64,000 nucleotides of DNA, from positions 5,298,198-5,362,197 of the forward strand of contig JAXIVH010000024.1 of assembly GCA_036785325.1 (NCBI GenBank). Direction: 5' to 3'. The DNA is from Urophycis tenuis. Its lineage: Eukaryota > Chordata > Actinopteri > Gadiformes > Phycidae. Below are positions 26,501 through 39,693 of the stretch, in pieces; positions within the stretch are counted from its first letter, which is position 1, and every line of letters starts with the position of its first letter. Made by a program: the position numbers and the translations under genes. Below the pieces are notes generated by a model. That model ran no database searches and was not told where the DNA came from. It saw only the letters and a list, made by a program, of their open reading frames with translations.

Positions 26501-29500
26501 GATCCCAATATGGACCTTTCTATGGCTGCATCAAACTCGAGTTTGTACTGCTACCTATTCATGTCCTTGATCTCCTGATCAAGCTGCATCTGCAGTAAGC
26601 TCCGCAAGTACTAAGACAGCAGACTACCTAAAACAATCAGCTTTTGGTTGCTATGTCACTGACGCAGAAATACATGCTGTTTGAAACTGTAGTTGACTAT
26701 GTCAAGGCACCAAATTTGTATACATGTAGTAAGTATACATTAATGATAACGCCCATTTTTGTGTCTACAAAACGTAATTTAGAGACTGTATTCAGTGGTG
26801 ACTGTTGAGTTTCCCCTGCATCTGCATTGAGGCAAAATGAGAAATGTTTTATGTTGTTTGTATCTGTATACTGAAAACTGGTATTTGCATTGCGGCAGCT
26901 TTATTTAAATAGTTTATGTTCATATACAACTCACACAGGCCAACATTGAAATAAGATAAGATCACATTAATTACCTACACAAAAGAGCTGCCTGGTGCAC
27001 AACATGGCTAATGATGGAATGGGTCGAACAATGCAGACAAACAGTGGGGCAACAGTACATCATCGTATACAGGTTAATAAAAGTCCCTATTCAGGCCACA
27101 CCGGATGATGCTCGCATCAATCCTAATCATTTTATGTTTTAACTTATTTAACTCTGTTTAATGGTAACTCAATACAATATGGCCAAATCCTTTTTTGAAT
27201 TGCAAAAACTAAGAAAAACATCTTTCAATAATGACATCAATATACCTGAAAATTCCAATACAAAAAAATATCTGCATCAACTTTTAGGTATAACACCAAA
27301 GCAGAGAACCTGTGTAGATGTAAAATCATGCTGTCCAACTACTTCTGGAGTTCACTGTCATCCAGTCAGGTTCTACATCTCAATCCAAATTGTTCCCTAA
27401 TCTGAATTTTGGCTTACTTTCCATTCTACCCCATTAATACTTCCATCAGTAAGAACAATGCTATCACTGTTGTTGTACAAAGGGAAATGTTTCTACAATG
27501 GAATGAAATTAAATGACATACTGAACTCGATTGAGTCAGAGGCACCTGCAGCCCTCTCAAAGCATGTCAAATCTTCTGTTTTGTACAGATGTTTACCAAC
27601 TGCCTAAAATTGTCTTACTTTTTGTGATCAGCGTGGAAAACAACCAGCAATTTCCCTTAAAATGAAATGTCCAAGAAGCATTATTTGTGGATTGTGTAAA
27701 TCAGTCGACGAAGTATTATTCTGAAACCCAGTTGGAATGTGCTCATGAAGAATACAAATTTGGCCCAATCATTGTCTATCTTTTGGCAGGTTGTAAATGA
27801 CTAGGCTTTTTTTTCTCCTCTCCAAACATGTTGTCTCCATTGTCCCCCACGCATTGTTAATTTGAACATTGGCCCTATCCCAATTACGATTTTGGTATAT
27901 TTCTTTCATCTTTATGAATTGTCCAATTGGAAAGTGGGTGTGTATTCTGACACACTGGACTATTCTGTTGGACGCGCTGATGGGAGCAACCAAACTTTTC
28001 TAAACCTTTTGGATTAGTCAAGTTAAACCGATCATTTTTGGCAGTTGAGTTTCTTTTTGTAATGCTAAAGTTGGTGCTTTGTGTGTATAGGGGTGAAGCC
28101 GTACGCTTGCACCATGTGTGACAAGAGGTTTTTTCAGCGCTACCACCTGGCGAGACACAGCCTCACTCATATGGGTATGCGCCTGTCGATGATACCCAGA
28201 CACACGTACAGGATGCCTCGTATATGTTATATGATTCAGATATATTTCATGTACTATTGATAATGAATTAGACTCTTAGTCATGATTGCCACTAGATGAC
28301 ATCATCAGCTCATGTGATGTGTTGTTTAAGTGGACTTAAATACCCCTTTTAATTCATCTGAGACAGGCATCGCACTAGCTCTCTCCCCCTGTTATTTCAG
28401 GGTGAGACATTGGTTATTAACCACCTATAGCAATTTAGATCATATTGGAAGACACAATTTTAAGTTGTAATAATCAGACGTGTGTGTTTATATAGATATA
28501 TATATATATACACACACATATATACACACGCGCCATTTTTTTGTCGAGCGAGCAGTAAAAGTAACATGATGCTCTGGTCGTTTAGGTGTGAAACCATACG
28601 CGTGCACCATGTGTGACATGAGGTTTTTTCAGCGTTACCACCTGGCGAGACACAGCGTCATTCATTCGGGTAGGGGTCCGTGCACCGCGCCCAGGACATC
28701 TAGCGGCAGGAAGGATTGTTGGATTTTATTTGAGTGCCTATGCTTTAACCACAGGCCCTTTTAGTCTTAAAGAAATAAAGTCCTAATGTGCAATCCTTGT
28801 TTATTTGAGATTAGCCAACATAAATAACCCACATTCAATATGCTTATGCAGCAAAATGGCCTCACTAAGAATATTATTACATGGATAAAGGAAGCGAGTT
28901 TTATTATTTTTGCATGAAATTGGCGTGTGTGTGGTTAATAACCAATAGGTATGAATTCAAAAAGCCGTGGGTTGCGTGAGGCCCAGTAACGTAATACTGC
29001 TACTTTGCGTTTAGGTGTGAAACCTTACGCATGCACCATGTGCGACAAGAGGTTTTTCCAACGCTACCATCTGGCAAGACACAGCCTCACTCACATGGGT
29101 ATGCACTTACCCACCTCAACCATGCCAATGAGATCTGTGTGTCAATAACACTGTAAACACGAGGTCAAGTTAGGCCAGTTGTATGGTTTTTATGATGACC
29201 CATAGAATTGTTTTCTTGGACTGAACTTGATTTGAATCTCTATTTTTTTTGGCTCATCTGCAATATAAAAGTAATGTCATCTGTATAAAAAGCAGTACAG
29301 AGACATCATCAGCTCATGTGATGTGTTTTAGTTGTGGACTAAATATATGAACCCCTTAATGGCATCCTTTTTTATAGGAATTTGGCTGGGGAAATAAATA
29401 TTTGAAATCTACTCATGCATAAATACCCTCATAATTCTTATTGAATTGATAACAAAAGTGGTTAACAACCCATCAATTACCAACAGATGTCCGCTACATT

Positions 29501-32500
29501 TTACATTGATGGATTGTGAAACGGAAACAATTGGGCAGGCTGACAATAATGTATTGATGCTTTACGTTTAGGTGTGAAACCTTACGCTTGCACCATGTGT
29601 GACATGAGGTTTGTTCACCGTTACCACCTGACAAGACACAGCCTCACTCACTCGGGTATGCGTCCCTGCACCCAGGCCATTTCACATCGTTTTTGCGCTA
29701 TTCCCGAGGGAGGTTTGTGTGAACGAAAGTCTAAATCAGTTGTATCTCTATTTGTTGGCACGGTTTGATAAGCTAAAAAGGTTGTAAAAAAATTGCCCTG
29801 ATTACTAAAGGGTATTTGCTATTTTTGTAAAATTGCTATGTCATTGCAGTACCACAATATTTGTATTTATTTGTTGGCATTTTTAATATTGTTGGTTGCT
29901 AGTAGTATAGCTTGACTTATTTTGGCCTTCTTTACCTTACCATCACCCACACTATAGATGTTTTAAAATAGCATTTAGAACTATGGAGGGATAACACGGC
30001 ATGGACCTTGTTAATGTAGTTGTTTTGATTTCTGCATCTGCCTACTTAGAAATTGTCCCCATTCTTTGGAGATTTTGGTGGCTTTTTGGGTCAGCAACTT
30101 AAGCAAAATTCCCACAGATGGCAGAAATGGCTGAGATAAAAGATAAGCTAAAAAAAAACATAGTTTGTCATGATACAGAAAAACTCATAACAGTATTTTA
30201 AACTCGGCCCTTAATTAATCCTGCATAACTTTGTAATGCTAAAGTTGGTGCTCTGTGTGTATAGGGGTGAAGCCGTACGCTTGCACCATGTGTGACAAGA
30301 GGTTTTTTCAGCGCTACCACCTGGCAAGACACAGCATCACTCATATGGGTATGCGCCTGTCGATGATACCCAGCCGCACGTACAGGATGCCTCATCGTAT
30401 ATGATTTGGGTTAAATATTGTTCACATATCAATAGTGGGTTTAAGTACCCCTTGAAAATGATAAATCTGAGGCAGGCCTGGTAGCTGCTCCTGTTCCTCT
30501 GTTAGAGTTCCAGTTCCCTCTGTTGGAAGATATTCTGAGTTGTATCAATGAACATGATTTTTTAAAACACATTTGTGAGCCAGCTCTAAAATTAACATGA
30601 TGCTCTGGTCGTTTAGGGGTGAAGCCGTACGCTTGCACCATGTGTGACAAGAGGTTTTTTCAGCGCTACCACCTGGCGAGACACAGCCGCACTCATATGG
30701 GTATGCGTCTGCCGATAATGCCTAGCCGTTGGAACGGCTGGGTAACATCATATGCCCATTCACTGTGATATCAGATCAGAGAGATAGCCAGCCTCAATCG
30801 CATAGAGCTCTGTCTAGTTTTCTTGGGCCAAAAGTTTAGACCTACGATGGCCTTAGCAGGAAGAGGCAAAATGTTGTTTCACCTGGTACAGCACAACACA
30901 TAGCTGTATTTCAATACTGTGTTATTCTTGTTTGAGTACATTACTCCGCAATGGTAGGCGGAAAGGACTTTTTAAAAAGTGACCTGTCCACTACCAAATA
31001 CAAACCAAAGTTTACATATGGGATCCCGTATACATGTTATTGTTTGGACGTTGTGTCCATTTTCTGAGTAGTATATCCTAATCAGTTTATCATACCGATC
31101 ACAGCTTTATATCAGTAATCATTTCATGGATCATTTGAAAGTGATCAAATGTTCTTTTTCTAGAGAGCCAAAACCATGAAATACCTTTCAGGGGATAATC
31201 TCACCACACCTTGATTTGTCCATGCTTCCCATTGAAAGTAGCTCAGAGCAATGGGCCACATGTATCCCCTAGACTCTCTCTAACATTTCAGTTTTTACAA
31301 TATACCTCCTCTGCCAAACCATTTCAACTGTCATGTAAATAGTTGTTTAACAACTGCCTAAAATTGTCTTGTCTTTTGTGATCAGCATAAACAAATTACT
31401 TTTCCCCCTCCATAAATGTCCTGTTTTTAGAGATGTGTATACAAATCATAACGTTGGCAATTTAAAACCACCAAAATTATTTTATTTTCAAGGCTAGTCT
31501 GAACATTTGCTAAAGAAATTATAATTTGGTTTGAATGTTCGTCCAGCATTTGATGGGTTTGGTGATGATAATGACATCTGTTTTCCAACAATTCTTACTC
31601 CATTGTCAGAGTTTTGGCTGTATTCCAAAAATATTTTGTCTCATTCAAAGAGCTTCTATTGTCGGTCAAACGCCAGAATATCCACCGACCGGCCGCGCTG
31701 CTGAGCACAACCAGACTTCACTAAACCTTTTGGATTAGTCAAGTTAAACCGATCATTTTTGGCAGTTGAGTTTCTTTTTGTAATGCTAAAGTTGGTGCTT
31801 TGTGTGTATAGGGGTGAAGCCGTACGCTTGCACCATGTGTGACAAGAGGTTTTTTCAGCGCTACCACCTGGCGAGACACAGCCTCACTCATATGGGTATG
31901 CGCCTGTTGATAATACCCAAGAATAGAAGATATTTTCATTGACATTTAAATGACTGTATTAATGTAGTAAGTCTTATCTTGCATCTAGTTGTTTAAGTGG
32001 ATCTAATTCTTCTTTTTAATCTGAGACGAGTCAAAGGCAGATATTCAGGACCAGAATTTAGCCATTGACCACAAATGGCAGCCGAAATTGAAAAGATACC
32101 CTTTTCAAAAGAACAATTAATCCCAAAACAAAATACTGCCAGTATACTCGCCCCATTTCAGTCAATCTTATTGCCCTTTTTATCTCCTTCTAATACAAGG
32201 AGAGTTGGCTAGCAGGTTCTCGAAAGTAATCAATATAAATAGGGTCCAATTCATGTTAGTTCCAGAAGTCCCTCTGAGTAGGTGGTGCTGTGTAACAGTT
32301 TATGAGACGGTGCGGACTGCAGGCGCTGAAACTTGAATCGTGGTTTTCTGTTAAAAAGACATTGATTATGAGGAGGATTTGTTTTCTCTTAATGTTGACA
32401 ATCTGTCTTTTGGACTAGTCCAAACAATATTGTTATTATGATTCATGTTTCAGACATTTTTTCGCAATATTGAATTTATTTAACTGGAGTAGATGTGACC

Positions 32501-35500
32501 CTTGTGCTAAGCTAGCTAACTCCTTGTGTTACAAGGAGACAAACACTGCAATCGGGTCTCAACTGACTCCTGGGGTTTGTACACTTTTGTACGCTTCAGT
32601 GCTAAAAGAATAAAGTACATTCTTTTTCAAACCAGCTATAAAATTAACATGATGCTCTGGTCGTTTAGGGGTGAAGCCGTACGCTTGCACCATGTGTGAC
32701 AAGAGGTTTTTTCAGCGCCACCACCTGGCGAGACACAGCCTCACTCATATGGGTATGCGTCTGCCGATTTAATACCCAGGAATGGCATATATTTTTATAT
32801 ATTTGATTCACTTCTAAAGTAAAATACTGTATTATTGCACTCATAGTAAGGTCTTATTTTGCATCTAGTTGCTTTAGTGGCTTTAAGTACCTCTATTTTA
32901 TCTGAGACAAGTAATGTAGAGGCAGATTTCCAGGTTAAAAATTTGCCATCGTCCACAAATGGCAGCTGAAACTTAAATTGTAACGTTGCCCATTTTCAAA
33001 ACATTTCATCCCACACCAAACTGCTGCCAGTCTACTTGCCCCATTTCAGTCAGTCTTACTGCCCTTCTTGCCTCCTTCTAGTACAGAGTTGGCGAGCACG
33101 TTGTAGAAAAGCAGTCAAAATGAATAGGGTCCAATTCAGTTCAGTCCCAAAAGTGCCTTGGACGCTTATGGTTCTGCGTGATTATTTTTTTCAAAATACA
33201 TGGATTTTAAGGAAGATTTTATTTTTTTGCTATGTACACTGGAAATGTAAAAATAATACTTGGATTATGATGTATGATTCATGTTTAATTTTTTTTTCGG
33301 TCGTATAATGCAATTTATTTAACCGGAAGAAATTGACCCTATTCATCTCTACTGATTTCCGTGAAAACCGCTCAGCTGTGCTATGGCCGCTAACTCGTTT
33401 AGCAAGGAGACAAAAACTGCACTAGGTTCACAACTGACAGGGATTTTAACCTTTAGGCAAAAAATATTTTTGTACAATTTTGGCTCAAAATGTATTGCAT
33501 TTTTTCAACAGTTATACAATTAACCTGCTGCTCTGGTCGTTTAGGTGTGAAACCTTACGCTTGCACCATGTGTGACAAGAGGTTTTTTCAGCGCCAGCAC
33601 CTGGCAAGACACAGCCTCACTCATATGGGTATGTGTCTGCCGATTAATGCCCAGGAATGGCATATATTTGTACCTGATTTTAGTCTTAAAATACTGTTTT
33701 TATGCTCTAATGGTAAGGTCTAATCTTGCAACTAGCTGTTAAAGTGGATTTAAAATGATGGGCAACAGTAATCTGTAATTTACTTCAAATTTTATTGCGA
33801 AGGGTTATCATGGTGTGCATTAAGCATTACAAGATTATGTTCCATTAAATCCAATCCAATCTCAAGAAATTTTGGAAACAATTTCCATCTTGGGCCAATC
33901 AAGCCAATTCCCATTATTGCCAATTTAATTTGTAGCGTGTATTTACCCTCTTGGCTACATTGCTAAGAGGGTGTCCAATTCCTTTACTCTGATGTGGCCA
34001 AGGCAGGGGCCAGTTACATCATGTTCACACTAAGGCGACGGTGCAGCTGAGTAAAGTTACCGCGGTTCAGACTTCCACGAAGTACTAACTACACAAAGCG
34101 GCGAGGCAGAGCCGGGGTTCAGACCACGACCCTACAATCACGAGTTCTACCAAGACGAAGTGTATTATCTGACGTTGAGATGTATGTTAGGGTAGGTGTG
34201 TAGTGAATACGTCCATCTGTGTTATGTTTTGGTTATTTAACGTTTTTAGATCCTGTTGTCCATCACTTTAAGCACCTCTTTTTATTCAATACAAAGGCAG
34301 ATATCAGGGTGACAATTTTGCCATTGACCACAAATGGCGGCGGATATTGAAAAACAACCTTTTCAAAAGAACAACTGATCTGAAAGTAAAGATCCTACCA
34401 CTGTCTTCCCACCCCGCCTCAGTCATCCTACTGCCGTTTTGTCTCCTAATCCCTTTTAATGCTCAAGATGTCTTGTATTTTTAGAACCAGCTCCAAAATT
34501 AACCTGCTGCTCTGGTCGTTTAGGTGTGAAACCTTACGCTTGCACCATGTGTGACAAGAGGTTTTTTCAGCGCCAGCACCTGGCAAGACACAGCCTCACT
34601 CATATGGGTATGTGTCTGCCGATTAATGGCCAGGAGTGGCGAATATTTGTACTTGATTTAGTTTAAAATGACTTCTAATGTACTAAACATAAGGTCTATT
34701 CTTGCATCGTATTGTTAAAGTAGATGTATGTACCTCTTATTAATCTGAGATGTGTAAAGCCATTGGTGATTCAGCCATTGACCACAATTGGCAGGCGAAA
34801 CTGACAAACAAAAAAATCTGAATCTCAAAACAAAATATGGCAATCCTACTGGCCCCATTTCAGTCAATCTTATTGCCCTTTTGGTCTCCTTCTATTACAA
34901 GGAGAGTTGGCTAGCAGGTTCTCAAAGCAATCAGAATGAATAGGGTCCAATTCATTTCAGTCGCTCATGTCCCTTGGAGGGTGATGGTTCTGCACAGCAT
35001 TTTATGAGAAGGTTGTGGCCCGGGGAACTGAAACATGAATCATCGTTTTCTTTTGAAAGATGTGGATTTTAAGGAATATTTGTTTTGATCTATACATTGT
35101 AAATGTCAATCTTTTAGACTTGACCAAAGAACATTTTGTTTATTATGCATGTTTTAGAATTTTTTTCCATCGTATTACCTAATTTATATACTCGTAAATG
35201 TGACCCTATTTATCTCCATTGCTTTGCATGAAAACCGCTATGCTAGCAAACTCATTGTGTTACAACGAGGCCAAAGCTGCTTTGGGGTCTCAACTCAGGT
35301 TGATGGATTGTTCCGATTGGACTTTGTTTTTTTTTTGGTTGTTGAAATTTTTATGCTAAACAATGTATTGCATTTTTCAAACCAGTTATAAAATTAACAT
35401 GATGCTCTGGTCGTTTAGGTGTGAAACCTTATGCTTGCACCATGTGTGACAAGAGGTTTTTTCAGCGCCAGCACCTGGCGAGACACAGCCTCACTCATAT

Positions 35501-38500
35501 GGGTATGTGTCGATTAATGCCCAGGAATGGCATATATTTGTACCTTATTTAGTTTTAAGTGAGTGTATGGTATGCACGCTTTGCAATAAGGTTACATGAA
35601 TTGACCATGAATAAACATTAGTTAATGCAATATGCATTAACTAACAGTTAATTAACAATGCACTAATGGGTTATTAACCATGAATTAATATTAGCTCATG
35701 CAGCCATAAGTATTATATAGCATTAGTAAGGTTAGGCTTAAGGTTAGGGTTTGTTGGTTGCGGCTAACACATACCCTAACCTTATTAAATATTGTGTACA
35801 TTAATACCGTAGTTATCATGGACACCATTAGTAAACATAACTTCACAAAGTAAATGATTACTAGATCATTAATTAACTGTAAATCAACTGTTGGTTATTT
35901 GTTAGTTATTGCATATTACTGCAGTAACTAATGTTAATAAATGGTTGATTAATGTACCCTCATTGTAAAGTGTTACCATGTGTATTATGTACTAATGGTA
36001 AGGTCTACTCTTGCATCTAGTTTTAAGTGGATATGAGAACTACTTTTCAATCAGATGAGCAATGTAAGAGCCAGAATTTAGCTATTGATTACAAATAGCA
36101 CCCCAAAACAAAATCCTGCCATTGCCTGCTGGCCCTGTCTCCTTCTAACACAAGACGTGTTGGCTAGTGGGCTCTCAAAGCAATCAAAGTGAATAGGGTC
36201 AAAGACATTTTGGTCCCAAAAGTGCCCTGGAAGCTGATTGTTCGGCAAAACATTTCCTGAGACGGGCGTGGACTGCGGGGAACGTGGACCATGGTCTCTT
36301 TTCAAAACCTGGATTCTAAGGAAGATGTGTTTTGCTCTATATGTTGGAAATATCCATCTTTTGGATTTGGATGAAGTAATACTTGGAATCTGAAGTAAGA
36401 TGCAAGTTCCCGAATATTTGACGTCATATCCAGTTTATTAACTGGAAGTAATGCGACCCTATTCATCTCCATTGCTTTGCGTGAAAACCACTCAGGAGCT
36501 GGCTGTGCCAAGTCGCTGTGTTACAAGGAGACTCCAGCTGTCCTACGGTCTCAACTGAACATTTTCCCTGTTGAGGCTTTATTCACTTGGTTCAGTTTGA
36601 ATGCATAATACAAAAAAAATAGAAATACATAATTTTTCAAACCAGCTCTAAAATTAACACATGATGCTCTGGTCGTTTAGGTGTGAAACCATACGCGTGC
36701 ACCATGTGTGACATGAGGTTTTTTCAGCGTTACCACCTGGCGAGACACAGCGTCATTCATTCGGGTAGGGGTCCGTGCACCGCGCCCAGGACATCTAGCG
36801 GCAGGAAGGATTTTATTCATGACTGTATATTTAAGATTTGTATAAGTTTATTTTAGACACGGCCTTTTTATTTGCCTTTACATCTTTGCTGATAAAAACA
36901 TGAAAATGCTAATGTCCGATCCATGTCTCAGTTCTGCAGTTAAAAATTCTCCTTGCTTATTCCCTTCTTTGATGTCTGGCATCACAAAACAATTGCTCAG
37001 AATCTGAAAGGTTATCTGTATGTTTGCTTGATGACCAATAGATGTTGTTCATTGAGAAGGAAGCCGTGGGTTGCGTGAGGCCCAGTAATGTAATACTGCT
37101 ACTTTGCGTTTAGGTGTGAAACCTTACGCATGCACCATGTGCGACAAGAGGTTTTTCCAACGCTACCATCTGGCAAGACACAGCGTCACTCACATGGGTA
37201 TGCATACGCCCACAAACAGTACACCATTTTGTTTTCATAAATGTGGATGTAAGACATTGAATCACAAAAATTGGTACAAATGTTGACAACCCAAAATCCT
37301 ATTCCGCCAATTGTTTACAATTCATGTAGCATTCAACTGTAGCATTCAACTGCGGCTCTTATTAAATCTGAAAGGGATAATTATTATGGCTGATGATAAT
37401 GTATTGATGCTTTACGTTTAGGTGTGAAACCTTATGCTTGCACCATATGTGACATGAGGTTTGCTCAGCGTTACCACCTGACAAGACACAGCCTCACTCA
37501 CTCGGGTATGCGTCCCTGCACCCTGGCCGTTCTTGTTTTGGGCCATATTGGTGGAATTCTAGGTTTTCTCTGAAGAGATTTGTAATCAGTAAATATGTTG
37601 CGTCCCCCAAATTGTTGGCACTTTTGACAACGAGCTAAAAAGGCTGTAAAACATGTGACCCTCGTAGAGTTGAGGACTAACAGAAAGTAGGGTCGACCCG
37701 CGGGTTCCTGCTGGCACTTGTTGCTCAGAACCGCACTGGTGTGAGCTCCAGTACTCTGTGATCAGACAGCATGTTCCGGCTGACGGCCTCATTTTGGGGC
37801 TTGTCCTCCAAGATAGTTTGGACATTCCAGTCATTTCAGCTAATAATCTTCAATTGACCATACAAACCACTGGGTTCCACGTCGTCTCCATCTCTCCACA
37901 CTGAGGCGTACTCCTATCTTAAGTGTACCAAACGACCATGCTGCTGCTCCACCCCTGTAGTTTACACGCGGCTTTGGGAAGGTCCTAAATATAAGTGGAA
38001 ATGTGCCAACCGTCTAGAGGAACAGTTCAAACACTGAGATGCTGTACCATGCAGAGAGGAACACAGCAGTTATTTCACAGTTGCTGCTACTTCGACCTGT
38101 GAACAGTCTTGTTGCCTCGAGAGCCTTTCCACATCACCTCAAGTAGCTGGGTGGGGTCCACACGTCGGGACTGTAGACTGCTGTAGCAATGAGCGCTAGC
38201 TGCTACAACTATTCAGCGGTGATGTATTTTGACATGATGGCAAGCAAATCATTGGGCCACCTGGAGATCACCTGTTGTCTGAATGGGTTGACTATAATCA
38301 GCAATGATGTTCAGTTGTTGGGTGGCTATCATGGCCAACCGTATCACACTGGCACCACCAGACTACTGGTGACAGGAGAGGAGATCTACCCACTCATGGG
38401 CCCAATAAAGCTGTAGCCTGGTGTACGTTGGAGCTGTTGTGTTTCAGAGATCCCAAGGGAGGGGTGGGTTTGGTTGCAAGAGCGTGGCTAGCTTTAGAGG

Positions 38501-39651
38501 AGGGGACCACGTCATGGACTGCTTGTTGATGTCACAAGGTAGATGTTGTCACATCGCACTGGGGTCTGTTGGATTCCTGATCAGAGTCAACTTGCTTGTG
38601 GAGTGTTTGGTTCCCAAGTAATGTTGGAGTGGTAAATGCTACTCACACAGTGACGTGTGATGATAAAAAGCCCTGTCAAACTGTTGACCCTGAGGGGTTT
38701 AAGGCAGTGTCCATGAGGATTAGGAATTGGCGTGATTGGTTTGGTTTGAGGTGTTGTACAGCTAGAGGCCTCCTAACTTGGTCAGGTCAACATTGTTTGG
38801 TAGAATTGGATGTTTAGGTTTGGGAATGCAGGGCACTTGATATATATTGAATCTTTTTACAGCCTTTTTAGCTAGTTACCCTACATGTGCCAATGATAAT
38901 TGAGGGTAATGAAAACACACTCATGTCCAGCTAACTGGACATAGCAATGTTACTTTAAGAGGGAGGACTCTTCAGTGGTAGGGATTATGTACTTTATATA
39001 CAATCAGTCAGTTATGCCAGTTAAGCAGTTAGTCCCATTTTCAACGTTTTAGAATCCTTTGCATGTCTCAAAGAGTTTCCTACCTAGATCCCACGTTAGC
39101 GATGGAATGTGATTATGAATGGATCTTGGGGGGCCCAGGGTTAGCATGGGTCTGTGAGCTGATTGTTCTTGTGCTGCTGGAGGATAGGGCTAATGCATTG
39201 CTCTGTGTGTGTAGGGGTGAAGCCGTATGCTTGTTCCATGTGTGACATGAGGTTTATTCAGCGTAACCACCTGGAGAGACACAGCCTCACTCACACTGGT
39301 ATGCGTTCGTTTACCGTGCCCACACAACCGAGTAAGGCTCTTCCCTTCTAATCAAAACAAACTCGAGTTTGGATTGTCAAGTCATTTGATGGGATGTTGA
39401 ACCAGCCTCAAAATGATTACAATGGGGGGGGCAACGTGTTGCATAGACTTTAAAAAATAATTGAAATTCCACTCTGATCTACACATACTGAGTTGATGAC
39501 GAGGCATTTTAAGAAAAAAAAATCTAAAATGAATCAGTTGAATGCAGAATGTAAATATTTAATGTCATCATTAGAGTGAGTTTTTACTTTTTAGATGTTT
39601 AGTTTTTGTAACTGTTGCCAATGTAACTGGTGACCCCATATTGCATGCTGT

Positions 39652-39693
<42 letters not shown>

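Noticed and set aside
27275..27400. Possible extra finger exon after cttttag in the long array intron
   Set aside because: The frame has cysteines but no C2H2 spacing and no similarity to the array.
28018..31945. Minus-strand frames with SHMVQAYGFTPK or GASVRLHPYTHKAP across the array
   Set aside because: Antisense of the repeated 84-nt finger exons; they recur only because the exons do.
22501..39298. CRISPR-like reading of the regularly repeated 84-bp segments
   Set aside because: Spacing is irregular, the repeats are spliced coding exons, and the genome is vertebrate.
22501..39298. Array exons as decayed pseudo-exons
   Set aside because: All 22 keep length 84, open frame, splice dinucleotides and zinc ligands.
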